64,000 nt of DNA from Adiantum capillus-veneris (GCA_014529385.2 CM043942.1:31924469-31988468); one strand, 5' to 3'. Numbered from the stretch's first letter, positions 42,118-53,857 are shown. Notes: generated from the letters alone by a model not told the origin. A program made the numbers and translations.

Positions 42118-43700
42118 ATGGCTGACAAGGGAAAAGAGATTGAAATGAATGTTGAAAGCTTTGATTTTGCTAATGAAAGAGCAACTAATGATGTCCCTAT
42201 GCTTGTAAACTATCTTGTTTCTAGGCTTCAACAAGCTCTGGGCAACCCATCCCTCCAAGTTGAAGTGCTACAACAATTGTGCACCCATGGTATTCTCCAA
42301 ACTCCCCACCAAGAAGAGAGAGTACCTAGGAAAACTCCTTGTGAGACTTCCAAAAGAGGACTCTCTCCCATAAGGGAAGAAGAGGAGGATTTGTATGAAG
42401 GGCTAAAAAATTTACTACTTGATGACACATCTCCCTTTCAAAGGAGAACCCAAGTTTCAACGATATAGCCCCTACCAAAAGAATGAGACAGAAGTGAGTC
42501 TCTTGCCACCTCAGCGAAGATGGCTCCACAAAGACGGCAGGTAAAACGCTCTCCAACATCCCCTAAACGGAGAAGACCATCGCATACTTCTCTACACCAT
42601 AATTCAAAGAGGGAAGAGAGAAAACAAGAGAAGAAAAACGCGAGAAAGAGGTCACCTCTTCTCCATCTTCCTCATCCTCTTCCTCTTTTGAAGAAAGTGA
42701 TGGTACAGACAAGGAGTGGCGAGAAAGAGGTCACCCTCTTCTCCATCCTCCTCATACTCTTGCTCTTCTGAAGAAAGTGATGGTGCAGCTCTTGAACCAC
42801 CTAAAAGAAGAGGCTAGAGGAAATCCTATGCCACTTGGAAGAGGTCGTCCAAGCTCAAAAAGTTCAAAGAGGGAGGAAAGAACATCTCTTTCCTTACCTA
42901 CAATGGCACCTTTGGTTCTACAGACAAAGTCTTGGCCTTTATCCAACAATTCGATGCGGCGTTTGGAGATGAGGGCTTCATGGAGTCCTCTAAGCTACGT
43001 CATGTAGCCATGCATTTTCAAAAGTCCGGCAAGCAATGGTGGTCTAGCCTACGAGCAAACGGTGAAGTTCCATGAACATGGAAAGCTTTAAGAGCTTCCA
43101 TCATGAAGCAATTTTTGGCTACCAATGCCAAAGACAAATTACTCACCAAATGGCAAAGCTTGAAGCTCTCTCCCTACAAATCTATTCACAAATAGTAGAC
43201 AAGTTTTGGGATTTACATCTCAAAGCCACTATCTTCAAAAAGATGGATTTTAGAGAGAAAAACAACAATTTTGTAAGGGTTTAATTGAGGATACGGCGGA
43301 GTATGTTAACTCCCAAAGGCCACGCACCATATCTGCGGTCATACACCATACCATGGTGGATTCAAGAATCAATTTCCAACAAGGGGCTAAGAGAAACCTT
43401 AAGCCCACGGAAAACAAGGACCGTAATGAGCTCAAGGGGAAGGAAAACACCCAAAAGTCTCCCAAAGGCAATGCCAACAACAACAAAGCTAAGGAGAAGG
43501 GAGTTTATAAAGGCAAAAATAAACTCTCTTTTGAAGAGCTAGAGTGTTTTCGGAAAGATAACCGTTGTTTCAAGTGCGCGGAGCAAGGGCATGCCTATCG
43601 TTCTTGCCCCCACAAGAATACACCTAATGAGCCTCCTAGAGCTACCTTGGTCAAAATTCAAGAAGAGGACGCTCATCACAAAGGATCTCCTCTATGCCAT
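42118..43700 (+). pseudogene. Chr-2 gag with capsid and zinc knuckle
   Basis: ATG at 42118 (MADKGKEIEMNVESF) opens a 117-codon N-terminal part, stopped at 42466. After a 79 bp tandem duplication (42641-42798) the frame shifts. The capsid core, read in a continuing frame at about 42880-43070, has SFPYYNGTFGSTDKVLAF, then FMESSKLRHVAMHF and SGKQWWSSLRA, the classic plant retrotransposon gag block. A later frame (43353-43880) has MVDSRINFQQGAKRN and the knuckle CFKCAEQGHAYRSC (about 43570-43611), canonical CX2CX4HX4C. At least three frame changes and a TGA after GEVP break it. The same gag occurs inverted in Chr-1. Confidence 0.82.
42641..42798. repeat. 79 bp tandem duplication in Chr-2 gag
   Basis: CGAGAAAGAGGTCACC at 42641 recurs at 42720, both followed by similar TC-rich sequence and GAAGAAAGTGATGGT. 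Chr-1 has a single copy at the equivalent place (about 3560-3640), so the duplication is specific to this copy. Confidence 0.85.
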
Positions 43701-44405
43701 GCTTGGGGAAAGGTAAGAGAACATAATGCTTTTATTCTCGTTGACCCAGATTCTACTCATAATTTCATATCCACAGAGTTGGCCACCGAGCTAGGCATCC
43801 AAGCCTATGAGATGGGAGATGTCCTACCTGCCGCCGATGGTGCTTTCAAGGGGGGCAAGAAGCCTCAGTCACTCCCTTAATTGGGAAAGCGAGGCTCCAT
43901 GTCCAAAGCTATGTGGACAAGGAGGATTTCTTCATCCCTCCTCTCAAGCCTGAGGATGTAATCCTAGGGGCACCGTGGTTTGATAGCATGGCTGCCAATG
44001 TTAATTTCCTTGAAAGGCAAACCTACTTAAGGTTCAGGGAAAAAGATATGTACATAGATGCAAAGGAGTTGGGTAGTACCATACCCCTTGTACATAAGCA
44101 AGCTTTCAATAAGCCAATAAAGAGCTCTATTTCCATGTACATGATTTTTGTTAAAGATTCTCAAAATGAACCTAATGTTTTAGCAAAAGAAAATATAAAT
44201 AATAAAAAGGAATTAGAGTTATCCAACTTCCTCAAGGCGTTCCAAGTTGTTTTTATTGATGATATCCCTTGTGAACTACCTCCTAAACAAGGGAAGGACG
44301 ACCATGCAATTGAACTTCTTCAAGGAAGCTCTCCGTCTAGTAAACCTCCTCATCGAGTTTCTCAAGCTCAACAAGAGGAGATTATGCAGCAAAAGTGCAT
44401 GAGTT
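43701..44405 (+). pseudogene. Chr-2 aspartic protease and linker
   Basis: HAWGKVREHNAFILVDPDST then HNFISTELATELGIQ is the protease active-site loop; the usual Asp-Ser/Thr-Gly appears as Asp-Pro-Asp-Ser-Thr. A frameshift in a run of six Gs (about 43852) separates it from PEDVILGAPWFDSMAANVNF, the end of the protease (ILGxPW). The linker continues to a TAG at 44405. It would process gag-pol. Confidence 0.8.
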
Positions 44406-45200
44406 AGTTGGAGAAAGGCATGGTTAGGCCTATCTCATCTACATTTTGTTTACCAGTGTTATTAGTGCAAAACAAAGATGACACATATCGCACTAAATAG
44501 GATCACTATCAAGAATAGGTTTCCCGTTCCACGGGTAGAAGACCTATTTGATAAGCTACAAGGATTGACCTACTTTAGTAAGATTGACCTAAAAAGTGGC
44601 TACCATCAAATAAGGATAGCTGATCAAGATATTGTAAAGACCGCATTTCGCACTACGTTTGGTCTTTAAGAGTACATTGTCATGCCTTTTGGCTTGACCA
44701 ATGCACTAGCCACATTTAACCGCTTGATGGAGAAGCTATTCAGGCCTCATCAAACCTTTATTAGAGTGTTCTTTGATGATATAATCATCTACTCTAATTC
44801 ATTAGGCGAACACAAGCAACACCTCTAGATAATATTTCAAGTTTTACGAGAGAATAAGCTTTATATAAATCGAAAGAAAAGTGATTTTTTCTTGCAAGAG
44901 ATTCAGTATTTAGGTCACATTGTCTCTCAAGATGGCATCCAAATGGATCCATCAAAGTTAGAGGTAATAAAAGGATGGCCTAATCCAAGGAATTTGCATG
45001 AACTAAGAAGTTTTATAGGTATGTGTGCATACTATAGATGCTTCATAGAAAAGTTCTCACAAATCGTAGGACCATTACATGACCTAACAAAGAAAAACGT
45101 TAGGTATATATGGTCCACCAAGGAGAACAATGATTTCAAAAAGCTTAACGAGAAGCTTATCTCTCAACCTGTGCTTACACTGCCGGATCTCTCAAAGCCA
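44406..45200 (+). pseudogene. Chr-2 reverse transcriptase
   Basis: RT blocks in order: [20 protein letters not shown] (about 44408), [48 protein letters not shown] (usually PATF), the active site FFDDIIIYS (about 44770) with both aspartates present, then LGHIVSQDGIQMDPSK and LRSFIGMCAYYRCFI. Stops at 44667 (TAA) and 44828 (TAG) and a frame shift in the first block inactivate it. It copies element RNA into DNA in gag particles. Confidence 0.88.
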
Positions 45201-45600
45201 TTTGAGGTCCAATGTGATGCTTGTGGTGATTGCCTTGGAGCTGCTTTGCTCCAAGAAGGGCATGCCATAGCCTATGAAAGTCGAAGGCTCAACCCTGTTG
45301 AGCAAGCTCTAGGCATAAATGACAAGGAACTCTTAGCTATTCTACATGCTCTAGACTCGTGGAAGCACTATTTATTGGGGACTCCTTTCATTCAGCGAAC
45401 GGATCACCAAAGCCTTAAGTACTTCATGACGCAGACCAAGCTCTCCAACAAACAAATGAGGTGGGCAAATTTCCTTTTGCATTTTCATTTTCATATTGCT
45501 CACATTGTTGGCAAGCATAATCAAGTAGCCGATGCACTCTCAAGAAGATCGAGAGTAAATGGGGTATCCATAGCAACTCACAACGATGTATCTTCTACGA
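45201..45600 (+). pseudogene. Chr-2 RNase H
   Basis: In frame with RT: VQCDACGDCLGAALLQEGHA carries the first Asp, NDKELLAILHALDSWKHYL the Glu, and RTDHQSLKYFMTQTK the next Asp, with HNQVADALSRR near the end. All catalytic positions I can judge are kept. It removes the RNA strand during reverse transcription. Confidence 0.87.
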
Positions 45601-46600
45601 TAGATGAGTATGCTATCGATCCCAATATTAGAGATGTGATTTCAGCCCTTGCATTAGGGAAGAAGGAAGAAGGAAATATACTATGCGTTACTAACTTACC
45701 ACATGAGAAAGTAATGTATAAATCTTATGCTCCTCCTTATGCGAGGCATAGAGGGATTCAGTCTATCCTAAAATGGATAGAAACATATTTCTATTGGCCT
45801 ACCATGAAAGCAAACATACAAGAGTATGTTTAAAAATGTGTGCTATGCCAAAAGATGAAGTTTGATAGAGGGAAGCAACCTGGATTGCTTCAACCCTTTG
45901 CCAATCCCTAATTCACCATGGGAGAGCATATCCATGGATTTTATTTTTAGATTGCCGAAGTCTATCCATGGGAATACCCAAATATGGACGATAGCAGACA
46001 TGTTTAGCAAACAAGTACATTTCATACCTGTCAAAAAGACTATCAAGGCCCATCAAATGGCAACCCTCTTTATATCACAAATCTTCAAGTACCACGGCTT
46101 GCCAATGTCCATAGTGTTGGATAGAGATCCTAGAATGACCAATAATTTCAGGAAGGGTCTCTTTGAGAATTTAGGTACAAGGCTAAACTTCTCTTTGGCC
46201 TATCATCCCCAAACAGATGGCCAAAGTGAAATAGCTAACCTAACAATTCTTGATCTACTAAAATCTTATGTCACAAAAGTAGATCAAAAGTCCCAATGGG
46301 AGAAGTACTTACCCTTAATGGAGTATCCTTACAATAACACTGTATATACTTCCACGGGAAAAACACCTTTTGAGGTGATAGAGGGAAGATAAAAAAGTCC
46401 CATGCTACTCAAGGTACATGGGAAGATCTTCGCTGCAGATGAATATAGCCGAGACCTGCAAGAATCTTTCCAAAAGATTAAAGATGCTATATCCATCTCC
46501 CAACAAAGGCAAAAGGCTACTGCTTAGCCTAGACGAGCCCTAGCTTTTAAACAAAATGATTGGGTCTTGCTTAAGTTTCCCAAGGCTTGATTAAGGCACA
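45601..46600 (+). pseudogene. Chr-2 integrase core
   Basis: Zinc region: HRGIQSILKWIETYFYWP then CVLCQK, with a TAA between EYV and KCVLC (45832). The catalytic triad is visible: SMDFIFRLP (about 45935), VLDRDPRMTNNF (about 46120) and the Glu in HPQTDGQSEIAN (about 46205-46240). It continues through MEYPYNNTVYTSTGKTPFEV to a TAA at 46390 and further stops at 46526 and 46588. The frame differs from RT/RNase H by one shift near 45850. Confidence 0.87.
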
Positions 46601-47012
46601 CAATGGGCAATAATCCTTCAGGGCACCAAAAGTACTATGCTAAGTTAGCAAAAAGGTACTATGGTCCCTTTCAGATTCTTTGGCCAATCAATGAGATGGC
46701 CTATCAACTTAAGTTGCCCAATCATTGGATCATACAAAATGCTTTCCACATGAGCCTACTAAAACCTTATAAAGGAGAGCCACCTTCAGAAGCAATCATT
46801 GAAGGCCCATCGGAGATCGAGGACCAAAAAGAGGTGCTGCAGCCCGAGTCCATTCTCCGACATGAAGACAAGGTATTATGAGGTGGTAAGACTATCCGAC
46901 AATATCTTATCAAGTTTACAAATTATCGTTTTGAAGATGCTAGATGGATGCAAGGCATACAATTAAAGGATAACCTAAACCTTGTCAATGCTTACAATGA
47001 TTCCCTAGAGTA
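46601..47012 (+). pseudogene. Chr-2 integrase C-terminus with chromodomain
   Basis: YYAKLAKRYYGPFQILWPIN is the GPF/Y module. After LKPYKGEPPSEAI comes PESILRHEDKVL, a TGA stop, then GGKTIRQYLIKFTNYRFEDA and RWM, and a helical tail. This matches a chromodomain (I..RxxK..G....YLVKWK.....WE). Chromodomains of this type direct insertion into marked chromatin. The TGA at 46879 would separate it from integrase. Confidence 0.78.
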
Positions 47013-47374
47013 AGAAAATGTAAATATGTAAAAATGAACAAATTTTTTGTCTTATAAGACTCTCTTTTTATTTATTGTGCACAAATTTTAATAAGTATGC
47101 ATGCTTAAGATCATGTTTGTGGAGACAACATCTCTCTAACACCAAGTAGACCTTGTCACTCTGCTATTATGGAAGATTGATACGGAGTAATGTACAGACA
47201 CGCTTGCGGCGGGCAGCTAAGGCTCTGAAGCACCAAATAGACTAGTCATCCATTCTAGAATGGTGTCGTAGGGTACAATAGGGGTCCTCTATCCGCTAGC
47301 AAATGGACTAATGACTAGGCTTTATCTTCTCTACCTCATAGTTGAGGATGACTATGATTTCAAGAAAGAGGCAA
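47013..47374 (+). other. Chr-2 3' untranslated region and polypurine tract
   Basis: No gene. Just before the 3' LTR is TTCAAGAAAGAGGCAA (about 47359-47374), the likely polypurine tract. Confidence 0.6.
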
Positions 47375-47748
47375 TGTCATAAAAACTAATATCTAATTCT
47401 CCGAACTGATTTTTGCATGTTAAACTGATCATTTAATATGGGGAAGAACCAGGGGAGTAAAAGCTAGAATATTGGTAAGGCTGCCAGACCGGTCTTTGCA
47501 GGGATCCAAAGGAGGGAAAATAGGGATCCAAAGGGGGACAGTCTGCAAAAGAGCGATGTGCTTCAATGGGGCTAAAAAGACCTACGGTTAAGTTCCATTA
47601 AGACTTCCATAGGCTAAAGTTCCAAAAATTAACTCAATTATCCAATGGCCAATGCAAGGGGAAAATTGGATGGTCATGGGAAGACTAAAAAGTCTTCCCA
47701 CATCCCCAGGAAGGAGGGGGCGAGCCCTTTTAGTAGGGGATGAGAGAG

Positions 47749-47788
<40 letters not shown>

Positions 47789-48274
47789 ACTCCAAAGCTC
47801 CCCCTTTACACAAAGGGAATATTGGACACATGTTAGGCTACTAGGTCAGTTGCCCCAAGCTCCCCTCAAATCCTATTGGATGGCCGTAGAGGTGGACCAA
47901 TGAGAGGCTAGAGTAAACTTAGTCTAATCAATTTAAAAATTCTTGATAAAAGAACCAATAGAAATTAAGCTCCCTAGAAGACTATTAGACAATCTACCAA
48001 GGGGTCCAATAAGCATTCAATAGCCCAATGGCTTGCATGATTCCTATTGGCAAGAAGACTAAGAGGTCCAATGATATATTTTTTGAATTACTCAATTACC
48101 TAAAGCTCTCAAAAAAGGAAAAAGGGGGACACTTGTCAAAAGGCTATCAATTATGCTTCTAATTTGTGATTAACTAAGCTTTACAGGAGCCAATGGGAGG
48201 CCAGGATGAGAAAATAACAAGAGGGTTCGACCAAGGTGAGAGAGGGGGCTGCATTTTAGTCTAACACAATGCTC

Positions 48275-48335
<61 letters not shown>

Positions 48336-49021
48336 CTCATGTGTGTAAGAAGAACTCCATCTCCTTCTCCAAGCATTGAGAAGTAGAGGCCTACACCAAC
48401 AACTCTTGGCTATGGAATGCAAATCCAACCAAGAGTCAAGCTTCAATGGAATGCTTATCTCCTCTACCATGGTAATTACTCAGCTAAGCTTTGCTCTTAG
48501 AGTGATTATGTGAGGAGAATACTTCTTTCTTGTAAGATACATCTTCTTCCTCTCAATCTATTCTCATTCCTTGCTAGCTCTCACCATTTTTGAAGGTGTG
48601 TGAGGTCTTGGGACTAAGGCTAGGGACACTAGGTGTGTTTTTCAAGTATAATTTGGTGCATGAAGATTTCATCTTCATTGCACCAACGAGTTTTGTCAAG
48701 GAGTACAAGAATTGTATTGTACAAAAGTCTCCTTCGATGGGAGAAGCTATAATACAAAGCCTTTATGGAGGGGGGACTGACTCCATGTAAATCCGGCCCT
48801 CATATGTTGTCAATTGTTCTATTTCTCTCTCTTTTTAAGTATTGTCAAATGTTAAATTAGCTATATGTAAATTAAATGCCAAATTAGCTAGATGTAAATT
48901 GCTTTGTTGCTTTGTCAAATTAAGTAGTCTCTCTATGCTTGTTAGGAACTTATTCTTAATGAAATGCTCACTATGTTATCAATTTCCGCTACACACAAGT
49001 TACTAGTGCAATAAATGTTAC
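47375..49021 (+). repeat. Chr-2 3' LTR
   Basis: TGTCATAAAA...ATGTTAC, partner of the 5' LTR. CA tracts lie at 47753-47781 and 48277-48333, different in length from the 5' LTR. A duplicated GCCAAATTAGCTAGATGTAAATT unit near 48845-48900 is absent from the 5' LTR. Confidence 0.9.
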
Positions 49022-49023
49022 TT

Positions 49024-49054
<31 letters not shown>
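49022..49054. repeat. Homopolymer T12 G21
   Basis: Twelve Ts followed by twenty-one Gs immediately after the 3' LTR. Confidence 0.95.
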
Positions 49055-49154
49055 CACGGAGGCAACGGAGATGACAAATGTTGGGCAGGAACATGCGGAT
49101 CAGGAACTGGTTGGCACACAGAGACCGAAGATGTTTAAAAAATAATACATGGTT

Positions 49155-49330
49155 CGCTCTGAAGGCATACACGACATAGTGGTGGCTTGGCTTACTATAA
49201 AATGCTCTCTTGCAGAGAGGCTTTTGGGAGTTCGAATCCGCCTATATTGGGTGGGTTTGACTCCGTAAGCCTTGCAAGACAACTATGCTCCAAAAAGCCC
49301 CTAGTTTTAGTGTTTTACATTTGAAAAAGC
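49155..49330 (+). repeat. SINE-like, tRNA-related element
   Basis: GAGTTCGAATCC (about 49230) is a very good polymerase III B box. CATAGTGGTGGCTTGGCTT, about 60 bases upstream, is a possible A box. I could not fold a functional tRNA. Bases 49055-49154 and 49331-49590 hold nothing else recognisable. Confidence 0.4.
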
Positions 49331-49589
49331 AAATAACTCATGATCAAAAAATAAAACGCTAAAAAAATTGGTTATAATTGCAAGAAAACACAAGTTCTTC
49401 TACAACCCCCCCTTTCTTCCTTTTGTAATACTTCCCCTATTCAAGGCTCACCAATTCTTTTTCCCAACCCGAGACAAAAAGGGCACACTTAAAATTCTTT
49501 TGGTTGTCAGGTCATAATTTGAAGGATTTACCGATTTTTACACGAACTTGTAAGATTTCACTAGTTTTGACAACTTCTATATATGACCA

Positions 49590-50900
49590 TGTTATTCTGT
49601 CTCGCTTGTGGACTCATTAGCAAAATGGGGGCTGACAGCCAGTGAGAGCTCCTGTTTAATGATAGAATTGTGGGCTCCTTTGAGGTCAAAAGGTCTATTA
49701 AGCAGGGATGCCCCTTGGTCCCCCTGCTTTTCACCATCGGATCTCCTGGAGAAACTGTTCGTAGATGATTCACTCCTCTTCTTGAAGGCCCAGGTTGTCA
49801 ATGCTCTGGAAATTGTTCAAATGTTATCGTGGCCTTGGGTTCCAAGTGTAATATTGAGAATTCAAGGCTAATCTCCCCATTGGAAAACGACTCCTTTGAC
49901 CCTTCTGATTCGTCAGATGAGATGCTCTCAAAAGGGAATATCTTAAGGCACCTGGGGGCCCCTTGGGGTGGATGTAACTCATAATAAACAAAGATTTCAT
50001 TGGGTCCTTGAAAAAGTCAGAACAAAAATGAGAAGGTGAGAGTATGCCCTTCTCCCATTCTCGAGCCAATTTAATAAGATAAATTCATTTATGCTCCCCT
50101 ATATTGTCTTCACTAGCCCACTTCTCATGATGGCTAAGTGACAATGGAAAGAGTTCTTAAAACTAGTAAAACGATTTCTATGGAAAAAAACACAAAATTC
50201 TCCACACCATGGTAGTGGGCCAGATGGGAGTCGGTCGTTGGATCAATGGATCAAGGAGGTCTCGAAATTCTTAACCCAATTTCTCATGCTGAGACTAGTT
50301 GCACCAAATTTGTGGGCTTATTGGCTAAACATGAACAAGCTTGGCATATCATGATCAAAGATATGCTAGATGCAGCTAAAATTGGTTTGAAAGGGGGTAA
50401 GTGGAAAGGATTAGAGTTTCACGACAAACTCTTAGCCCCGATATGGTCTAGCCTAAGTCTGGGGGTCATCTCAAGGGAACTGATAAATAAGTGCAAAAGA
50501 GTAGCTGGGGATTTGGAACGGGTGGAAGAAACCAGGTATTTCAAGAACTCCATCTTGCACTAGTCCCCCTGGCTCTCTAACATTGTAGGACAATCATAAA
50601 GCTCTTATTGGATAGAAAATGCCAGGATAGTGAATAATAAGGGGCTGAATTGGCTAGCTCACTTCCAGGATGGTAACAATATGAGTTGGAAAACTATTGA
50701 CTTTCTCACAACTCCATATCAATTAACTCCCTTTTCACATTAAGTTATTGACTTTTATACACCTAGGGCTTTCTAAAATGGACCTTTATAGATATCCTGA
50801 GAGAATTACAACTCAGGGAATTGACCTCTTACTCTAGAATCAGGACATACACAGTACAAATGTGATATTCGGCCAGGTGGGCATCCGTTCAATCAATCCA
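49590..50900 (+). pseudogene. L1-type LINE RT fragment
   Basis: The + strand encodes FNDRIVGSFEVKRSIKQGCP followed by LVPLLFTI (RT block before the active site), then LFVDDSLLFLKAQ in another frame, with the active site F-V-D-D. Further on are LILPYIVF-like and QGGLEILNPISHAET (50253 on), the thumb region typical of plant L1 elements (GGLGI.NP). The 105-codon stretch 50246-50563 belongs to this region. A tail up to about 50900 (NKGLNWLAHFQDGNNMSW) still reads as L1 C-terminus. Multiple shifts; no poly-A tail found. Confidence 0.72.
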
Positions 50901-50924
50901 CCAATAGAGATACCCAACTAAACT

Positions 50925-51752
50925 AGATTATCATCCTCCACGTTAGAAGAGGCATGATTTTTGCAAACCACATTAGCTCTGTCATGCATGTATTCATCAA
51001 CAACGTTATATCATTTGCATGACCACTTGCGATCATTTCTTGAAATTGCATTATGTGCCTTGTCGTCTCTATATTGCTTACTGATCCTTGCCCACTTCTT
51101 CTGCATGCATGTCCATCCTTGTTGCAATCTACAAAAATAGAGGCAAAATTTGTCGCCACCTTGCCCCAAAGGTCCACGCCTTGCTTTAGCATTTTTCTAT
51201 AGTCATCATTCATCCCTCCTCTAATGTGTATCAAGCACTCAACCCAAAAGTCCTTCCAAATCACTTTGTGTCCAGTGTCATCATCCTCTTCTTTGTCAAG
51301 CGCTCAACCCAGAAGTCCTTCCACATCACTTTGTCTCCACTGTCATCATCCTCTTCTTTCACATTTTCTTTTATCTTGCTAGTCTTTCCTCTTTTAGGAG
51401 CACTACCATCCATATCCACCTTGCCCTCCTTTGTGAACGGATTATGAGATTTCTTGCATGGCTTTGAAGAGTTTTCCTACACATCCTCCCCAAATAGAAA
51501 CTTGTCATTTTCTTGCCCTTTGGATGTGGTTTCTCCGCCGGCGAGAACGTCGGGCATAGTTGGAATACGGGATGGCCCAAATAATATAGGGGAGCCAGGA
51601 GATGTGAAGGAAATCATTGCACTGAACCCATGGGGAGGCATTCCATACGACATGGAGATGGGGGACAATGAGCTATGTTGAGAATAAGGCAAGGGAGTAA
51701 ACATGGTTGCGAAAAGGTGAAATCTAAATCGGCTTGGTGCTTGTTGGGCCAT
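50925..51752 (-). pseudogene. Trihelix (Myb/SANT-like) DNA-binding gene remnant
   Basis: Minus-strand ATG at 51752 (MAQQAPSRFRFHLF) opens a Pro/Ser-rich N-terminus, stopped by TAG at 51479, then a Lys-rich stretch (KRGKTSKIKENVKEEDDD). The DNA-binding domain follows: WKDFWVECLIHIRGGMNDDY, KQGVDLWGKVATNFAS, DCNKDGHACRR, then in a shifted frame RISKQYRDDKAHNAISRNDR and NVVDEYMHDRANVV. This is the trihelix pattern with spaced Trp. A 65 bp tandem duplication (51231-51360), the frameshift and a TGA at the expected last Trp (WSCK.Y) disable it. It might be a host gene fragment or a copy carried by a DNA transposon; I see no transposase nearby. Confidence 0.65.
51231..51360. repeat. 65 bp tandem duplication in trihelix remnant
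   Basis: TCAAGCACTCAACCC at 51231 and TCAAGCGCTCAACCC at 51296 start two copies of 65 bases that differ at a handful of positions. The second copy interrupts the helix 1 region. Confidence 0.9.
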
Positions 51753-51988
51753 TTTTTGGGATAACTTGCACACCATATGCAAGAGAATGAGAAGTTGTTT
51801 ATGTAGGACAACACCTTTTGGTGTAACATCACACAATTGTAAAAGAAGAAATCCAATGCAAAAGAGCTCATTATTAACAAAAAGCAGTTCACCGTATAAA
51901 CATTGTTTTTATGCTATCACTAGTCTCTTTCATTCGTATGAAGATTCCAAATTAAATTGATCCACATATACAATGTGTAATTCCCAAG
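51753..51988. other. Upstream flank of trihelix remnant
   Basis: No promoter element or gene that I can support. Confidence 0.35.
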
Positions 51989-51989
51989 T

Positions 51990-52071
<82 letters not shown>
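51989..52071. repeat. Compound microsatellite (GT)n(GA)n
   Basis: About 26 bases of GT followed by about 56 bases of GA. Confidence 0.95.
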
Positions 52072-52075
<4 letters not shown>

Positions 52076-52483
52076 ATTATTGTCCTCAGAGGTCAAATAT
52101 GACCTATGGGATCAAAGTTACATGTGATGTAGTATATGTGTGGCTAATGAGTGATTCTCAAGGCTCCAAAATTGTGGTGATGAGAGTCTCAATGGAGAGC
52201 CCATGTTGTGGCTGGGAGAGAAAAGTATGTAGGTCTAATTCATGACTAAGATTGTGAGGGAAGCAAGTTCAGACGTGACCAAAATCTGAGCACTCTAGTA
52301 TAGTGTGGTACTCAGAGAATCTCGAACTTACAGTGAGCATAATGTGCACAATCAATTTGACTCTTCTCCATTTTCCCAATGCCCTGTCTTGCATTGAAGG
52401 GAGTGGGAGCTAAGCCGAATGGCTACGATAGTCCGTATCAGTGGATATGCTCAAGCATGTAAGGATGAGTACGGTTTCCTCTT
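52072..52483. other. Unassigned spacer
   Basis: No gene, RNA or repeat recognised on either strand. Confidence 0.4.
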
Positions 52484-53625
52484 TCAACGAAGAACATGAT
52501 TTTGTAGTTGGGGGCAAATGTGTGGTGTAATGTATGAAGCGTGACCCACCGGATTCCTCCCAAGCTGTGATACATGGCATTGTAGAAAAGCCTCATTCAC
52601 TTGGGAGTCTATTGAGGCATCATGTAGCAAGTGTAATTCATCCCATCTCCCAAACCACTTCTTTATGTCTTGCATCCATCCCGTGCTCAAGATTAAGCTT
52701 TTATGAGTCTTTTGAACTTTTTTGCTTGCTTCCCACGCAATTGTAGGAAGTCGATGTGAGGGGTTTTGATGCATCTTTATCATGTACTCCACAACCCTTT
52801 CCATGCCCATAACCTCAATTGAAAGAGATCCCGACTCAAGAAGTAGGACCATATATGGTGTTTGTGTTTTAACTTGGAGAAAGTTTGTAAATTTTTTTTC
52901 AAACTCTTTCCAAGTAGACTTTGAGATGCTCCCTCCCCACACTTTTACTCCATAAAGAAGAATTGGCATCACCAATGTAACACCATATTGGTGAATTTGG
53001 AAATTTTCCAATTCTCACTCTCGAAATAAGCTTAAGATTTGACCACATGGCCAAATCTTAGCCAAAACATTGAGAGCATGGGTCAGAAGACCTTTTCATG
53101 TACTACCTTGTAAAAGTCTTTGGTCTTAAGAGATTTGTCCATATGGCCAAAACTTCAAGACATTGGTGATTCCCAAATTGGTTCTAAAGTCTCAAACTCT
53201 CTAATATGGTGTTATGTGTCAAAAAGGTACTTCTTGAGAATGCAACACTTGATGTTTCCCACATTAAACATGTTCTCAAATGCATAATATGCTCTCTTTT
53301 TGGATTCCAAATGACTCATAGCACGTTCATGCCACTTGTGATTAGCCGGAACCTCAAGGCCAAGGTATTTAAAGCTCTTGACTACTTCACTACTTGACTA
53401 CTTCAAGTGTCTCATTGTTGTACACAATGCATGGCTTCTCCTCATGGTTGGTTTTCACAAGCATAACCTTTGTTTTGGGTTCATTCACAATCAACTGACT
53501 ATGCAAGCAAAAGTTTTCAAGGACCATCGTAAGCTTTTGTGCATCCTCTAAAGTGTGTGCTAGAAGCACTACATCATTTGCATATAATAAAAGCATGATT
53601 GATGCATTGCAAATAGTGACCTCTT
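52484..53625 (-). pseudogene. LINE RT, active site to C-terminus
   Basis: Minus strand. ASIMLLLYANDVVLLAHTLE (about 53600) is the RT active-site block, with YANDV in place of YADD. Then QLIVNEPKTKVMLVK. The region 53390-53020 reads poorly. The C-terminal part 53011-52484 (175 codons) has LYGVKVWGGSISKSTWKEFE and EVMGMERVVEYMIK. It is the same family as 35463-35960 and a different lineage from the L1 fragment at 49.6 kb. The loss of the second active-site Asp and the stops show it is dead. It continues upstream beyond Cop-2. Confidence 0.75.
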
Positions 53626-53857
53626 TGTTGGAATTAGGGTTGCATGAAAACACACACATCTTGGAGAAGACAAAGGAAGCATAAGGCACACAACAGAAAG
53701 TGTATTACTTAGTGTGCAATGGAAAGATAGATAGCCCTAGAATGATGGACGTATATACAATGCACGGGGGAAAAAAACCTCCTAGTGATGGAAAAAATGC
53801 CCCAGCAGCCCTAAGTGTGTTCACACACATCACTACCACATGTATACATTGGTAACA
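53626..53857 (-). repeat. Cop-2 3' LTR
   Basis: Direct repeat partner of 54476-54704. Shared landmarks: GTGTATTACTTAGT, ATAGATAGCCCTAGAAT and ACCTCCTAGTGA. Confidence 0.92.

Larger units (their letters stand above)
40096..49021 (+). mobile_element. Chr-2: chromovirus (Ty3/gypsy) with both LTRs
   Basis: Plus-oriented element of about 8.9 kb: 5' LTR 40096-41704, PBS, gag, protease, RT, RNase H, integrase, C-terminal chromodomain-like tail, 3' LTR 47375-49021. Domain order PR-RT-RH-INT identifies gypsy, and the chromodomain identifies a chromovirus. The LTRs differ by roughly 15 changes over a 270 bp stretch compared by eye, so the insertion is not recent. No matching 5 bp flank is visible: the left flank is AAATG and the right side is a T12G21 homopolymer. 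Many stops and shifts make it non-autonomous. Confidence 0.9.

Noticed and set aside
49155-49260. A functional tRNA gene with the B box at 49230
   Set aside because: I could not form acceptor and anticodon stems of normal length; a SINE-like relic fits better.
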